From Actinomycetes bacterium (GTDB lineage: Bacteria; Actinomycetota; Actinomycetes; Actinomycetales; Cellulomonadaceae), in the NCBI GenBank assembly GCA_023432565.1, contig JAEYUL010000015.1:1-7023 (forward strand): DNA of 7,023 bases. Direction: 5' to 3'. The translations under genes and the position numbers were made by a program. Below the pieces are notes generated by a model, which saw only the letters and a program-made list of their open reading frames with translations, did not search any database and was not told the DNA's origin. Shown here in pieces: positions 5,446 to 7,023 of this stretch. Position 1 is the stretch's first letter, and each line of letters starts with the position of its first letter.

Positions 5446-6417
5446 TCAGCCGAGGGCGTCGAGGGTGAACGTGCCGCTGACCTGCTCGCCGGGTTCGAGC
5501 ACGACCACGCCCGTCCCCGGCACGCCCGCCTCGTGCAGCGTGACACCGTCGTTGACGTTCGTGACCGGCTCGACCGCGAAGTACGGGCGCCCGGGCGGGA
5601 CGTACACGACGAGGTGGGCGTACACGGGGTCGCTGCGCAGCTCGACGACGAGCCCCTCGTCGTAGGTGATCCGGACCGGCTCGTCGCGTGACAGGTCGGT
5701 CAGCACGTCGTCGACGAACGCGCGGCCCACCGGGCGAGGGCGGCGGTAGTCGGCACGCGCCGCGGGCTCGCCGGCGGGGCCCACCGCCATGCCGGCCTCG
5801 AGCGGGAACCCGCGCGCTGCCGGGACGTGCAGCACCGGGTCACCGTGCGGCGGGACCCACGTGCCGGGCGCGACGAGGGCGCGCCGGAAGTACGGGTGGT
5901 GCCCGAACCCCGCGGGGAACGCCTCGGTGTCGAGGTTGCGCACGCTCGTCGTGACGCTCAGGCGCGTGCCCTCGACCGCGTACGTGAGCTGCGCGGCGAA
6001 CCGCCACGGGAAGTTGACGCCGACGAGCCGCGTCGAGTCGTACGCGAGCGTCACCGCGCTCTCGGAGCGCTCGACGACGTCCCACGTGGCCCAGCCGGTC
6101 GCTCCGTGGATGGCTGTGCCGTCCGCGCCGTTGTGCTGCAGCTGCCAGGCGCGGCCGGCGAACCGCAGGACGCCGTCACGGATCCGGTTGGACCACGGCA
6201 CCATCGCGAAGCTCGCGCACTGCTCCACGGCGCCCAGGTCCGCGGGCGGCGTCGGCCGCAGGAGGTCGACCCACGCGCCACGCAGGCGCACGCGACCCGC
6301 TGCGATCGAGGCGCCCGTGCCGGGGAGCACGTCGAGCTCCCACGCGTCGCTGCGCAGGCGCAGCACCCGCGGGTCGAGCTCGACGTGCGCCTGCGCACGC
6401 TCGCTGACGGCGGTCAT
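5446..6417 (-). CDS. Aldose 1-epimerase (mutarotase, GalM-like)
   Basis: A 323-residue cytosolic protein of the galactose-mutarotase superfamily, which interconverts alpha and beta anomers of free sugars such as glucose or galactose. Family features in order: PWSNRIRDG (74-82) for sugar binding, AIHGATGW (102-109) with His104, GFGHHPYFR (170-178) with a His as likely general acid, FVDDVLTDL (234-242), and AVEPVTNVND (281-290), where Glu283 is the likely catalytic base. Length matches the family. The start is the ATG at 6415-6417, with AGGGGG (6424-6429) six bases upstream; a longer frame to 6570 runs into the phosphorylase gene and adds only Arg-rich residues. It lies 52 bases downstream of the GH94 gene on the same strand and is probably cotranscribed, suiting a role in anomer balance during disaccharide phosphorolysis. 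Sugar specificity is not certain. Confidence 0.88.
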   Translation of the reverse strand: MTAVSERAQAHVELDPRVLRLRSDAWELDVLPGTGASIAAGRVRLRGAWVDLLRPTPPADLGAVEQCASFAMVPWSNRIRDGVLRFAGRAWQLQHNGADGTAIHGATGWATWDVVERSESAVTLAYDSTRLVGVNFPWRFAAQLTYAVEGTRLSVTTSVRNLDTEAFPAGFGHHPYFRRALVAPGTWVPPHGDPVLHVPAARGFPLEAGMAVGPAGEPAARADYRRPRPVGRAFVDDVLTDLSRDEPVRITYDEGLVVELRSDPVYAHLVVYVPPGRPYFAVEPVTNVNDGVTLHEAGVPGTGVVVLEPGEQVSGTFTLDALG

Positions 6418-6469
6418 CGTCGTCCCCCTGCCGGCGTCCGGTCCCGGGCGCCGCCGACGTGCCGGACGG

Positions 6470-7023
6470 TCAGACCGTGACCTCGACGCGCACGGTCGTA
6501 CCCGCCGGCGCGTACGGGACGAGGTTGCCCTCGACCGGCGTGCCGTCCACGACGAGCCGGCCGCGCGCACCCTCGGTGCCCGAGTTCGTCACGGAGATCT
6601 CGTACGTCGCGCCGCGCGCGACGCGCCGCACCGTGAACGACGGGACCTCCGGCCCGATCTGCGGGTCGACGACCAGGCCGTCGTACTCCGGGCGCACGCC
6701 GAGCAGGTACTGCGAGACGGTGACGAAGTTCCACGCCGCGGTGCCCGTCAGCCACGAGTTCTTGGCCTCGCCGTGACGCACGGCCTCCTTGCCCGCGATC
6801 ATCTGCGCGTACACGTACGGCTCGAGCCGGTGCACGTCGGAGATGTCCTCGCGGTAGGCGGGCGTGATGCGCTTGTAGTAGTCGAACGCGCGCGCCCCGC
6901 GGCCCACGACCGTCTCGGCGATGATCACCCACGGGTTGTTGTGGCAGAAGATGCCGCCGTTCTCCTTGTACCCCGGCGGGTACGTGGAGACCTCGCCCAT
7001 GTGCACCTGGTACGTGGTGTACG
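6470..7023 (-). CDS. Cellobiose phosphorylase (GH94), C-terminal part
   Basis: The last 183 complete codons of a GH94 phosphorylase, continuing past the right edge with no start in the window. Cellobiose phosphorylase converts cellobiose and phosphate to alpha-glucose 1-phosphate and glucose in the cytosol, with inversion. The peptide reads YTTYQVHMGEV, then YKENGGIFCHNNPWV, AFDYYKRITPAYREDISD, RLEPYVYAQMIAGK and KNSWLTGTAAWN. The His of CHNNPW and the Thr of WLTGT are 65 residues apart, the same spacing I recall for the phosphate-binding His and Thr in cellobiose and chitobiose phosphorylases; the following Gly is also present. The catalytic Asp lies upstream of the window. A beta-sandwich tail ends in VRVEVTV with a TGA at 6470-6472. 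Wording is closest to Cellulomonas cellobiose phosphorylase; other GH94 substrates (cellodextrin, laminaribiose) are less likely. Confidence 0.93.
   Translation of the reverse strand, partial: YTTYQVHMGEVSTYPPGYKENGGIFCHNNPWVIIAETVVGRGARAFDYYKRITPAYREDISDVHRLEPYVYAQMIAGKEAVRHGEAKNSWLTGTAAWNFVTVSQYLLGVRPEYDGLVVDPQIGPEVPSFTVRRVARGATYEISVTNSGTEGARGRLVVDGTPVEGNLVPYAPAGTTVRVEVTV

Noticed and set aside
4267..5691. Long plus-strand open frame of 474 codons across the lipoprotein genes
   Set aside because: It is opposite two genes with clear homology to each other, has low-complexity composition, and crosses three gene boundaries and a terminator.
6436..6467. Hairpin GTCCGG/CCGGAC between the phosphorylase and epimerase genes
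   Set aside because: Only six base pairs with a 20-base loop in a GC-rich spacer and no T-run; not enough to call a terminator within a likely operon.
6418..6570. 51-residue N-terminal extension of the epimerase
   Set aside because: It is Arg-rich, overlaps the phosphorylase gene, and a clear AGGGGG lies six bases before the ATG at 6417.
7004..7006. GTG as a start codon for a short 178-residue protein
   Set aside because: The frame is open to the window edge and the upstream codons (YTTYQ) continue the GH94 sequence, so this is an internal valine.
1..7023. Search for a CRISPR array, prophage genes, toxin-antitoxin pair, defence genes or a biosynthetic cluster
   Set aside because: No regularly spaced repeats, no phage or nuclease domains and no assembly-line enzymes were seen; the lone acyl-CoA synthetase has no carrier protein or partner domains.

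Overview
The window is very GC-rich, with GC-ending codons throughout and several GTG starts. This points to a high-GC actinobacterium. The partial GH94 phosphorylase at the right edge looks like the cellobiose phosphorylases of Cellulomonas, so Cellulomonas or a close relative in the Micrococcales is the best guess. That is inference; no marker gene is present.

Left end (1-458): the last 32 codons of a transposase with an integrase-type C-terminus (plus strand). A hairpin lies over its stop codon. Next come about 170 bases without a gene, containing a small cluster of TGGTGCA repeats, and then a tRNA-Gly with anticodon CCC on the minus strand with a plausible -10 box. Mobile-element debris beside a tRNA suggests the edge of a variable region.

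Middle (459-3756): a membrane-anchored secreted protein with a lipoprotein-like (LppX/LprG or LolA type) layout and a complete acyl-CoA synthetase (FadD type), both on the minus strand. A 104-base divergent gap separates the synthetase from a GNAT acetyltransferase on the plus strand. The gap holds a 26-base near-perfect dyad with an extra half-site, probably the operator of a lipid-sensing repressor. The synthetase lacks a Shine-Dalgarno and may be leaderless.

Right middle (3779-5328): two tandem LppX/LprG-like genes on the minus strand. The upstream copy is an intact lipoprotein with a clear lipobox. The downstream copy is a pseudogene with three visible lesions: no signal peptide, about 51 residues lost internally, and a one-base frameshift at a C4 tract. 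A hairpin terminator lies between them.

Right end (5446-7023): an aldose 1-epimerase (mutarotase) gene directly downstream of the 3' part of the GH94 phosphorylase gene, same strand, 52 bases apart. Together they suggest phosphorolytic use of cellobiose: the phosphorylase releases glucose and alpha-glucose 1-phosphate, and the epimerase equilibrates sugar anomers.

I do not see a new defence, CRISPR or biosynthetic system here. The points most worth checking are the operator/leaderless promoter, the decaying lipoprotein duplicate, the lipid-associated gene neighbourhood, and the GNAT protein that resembles the acetyltransferase-like domain of O-GlcNAcase.
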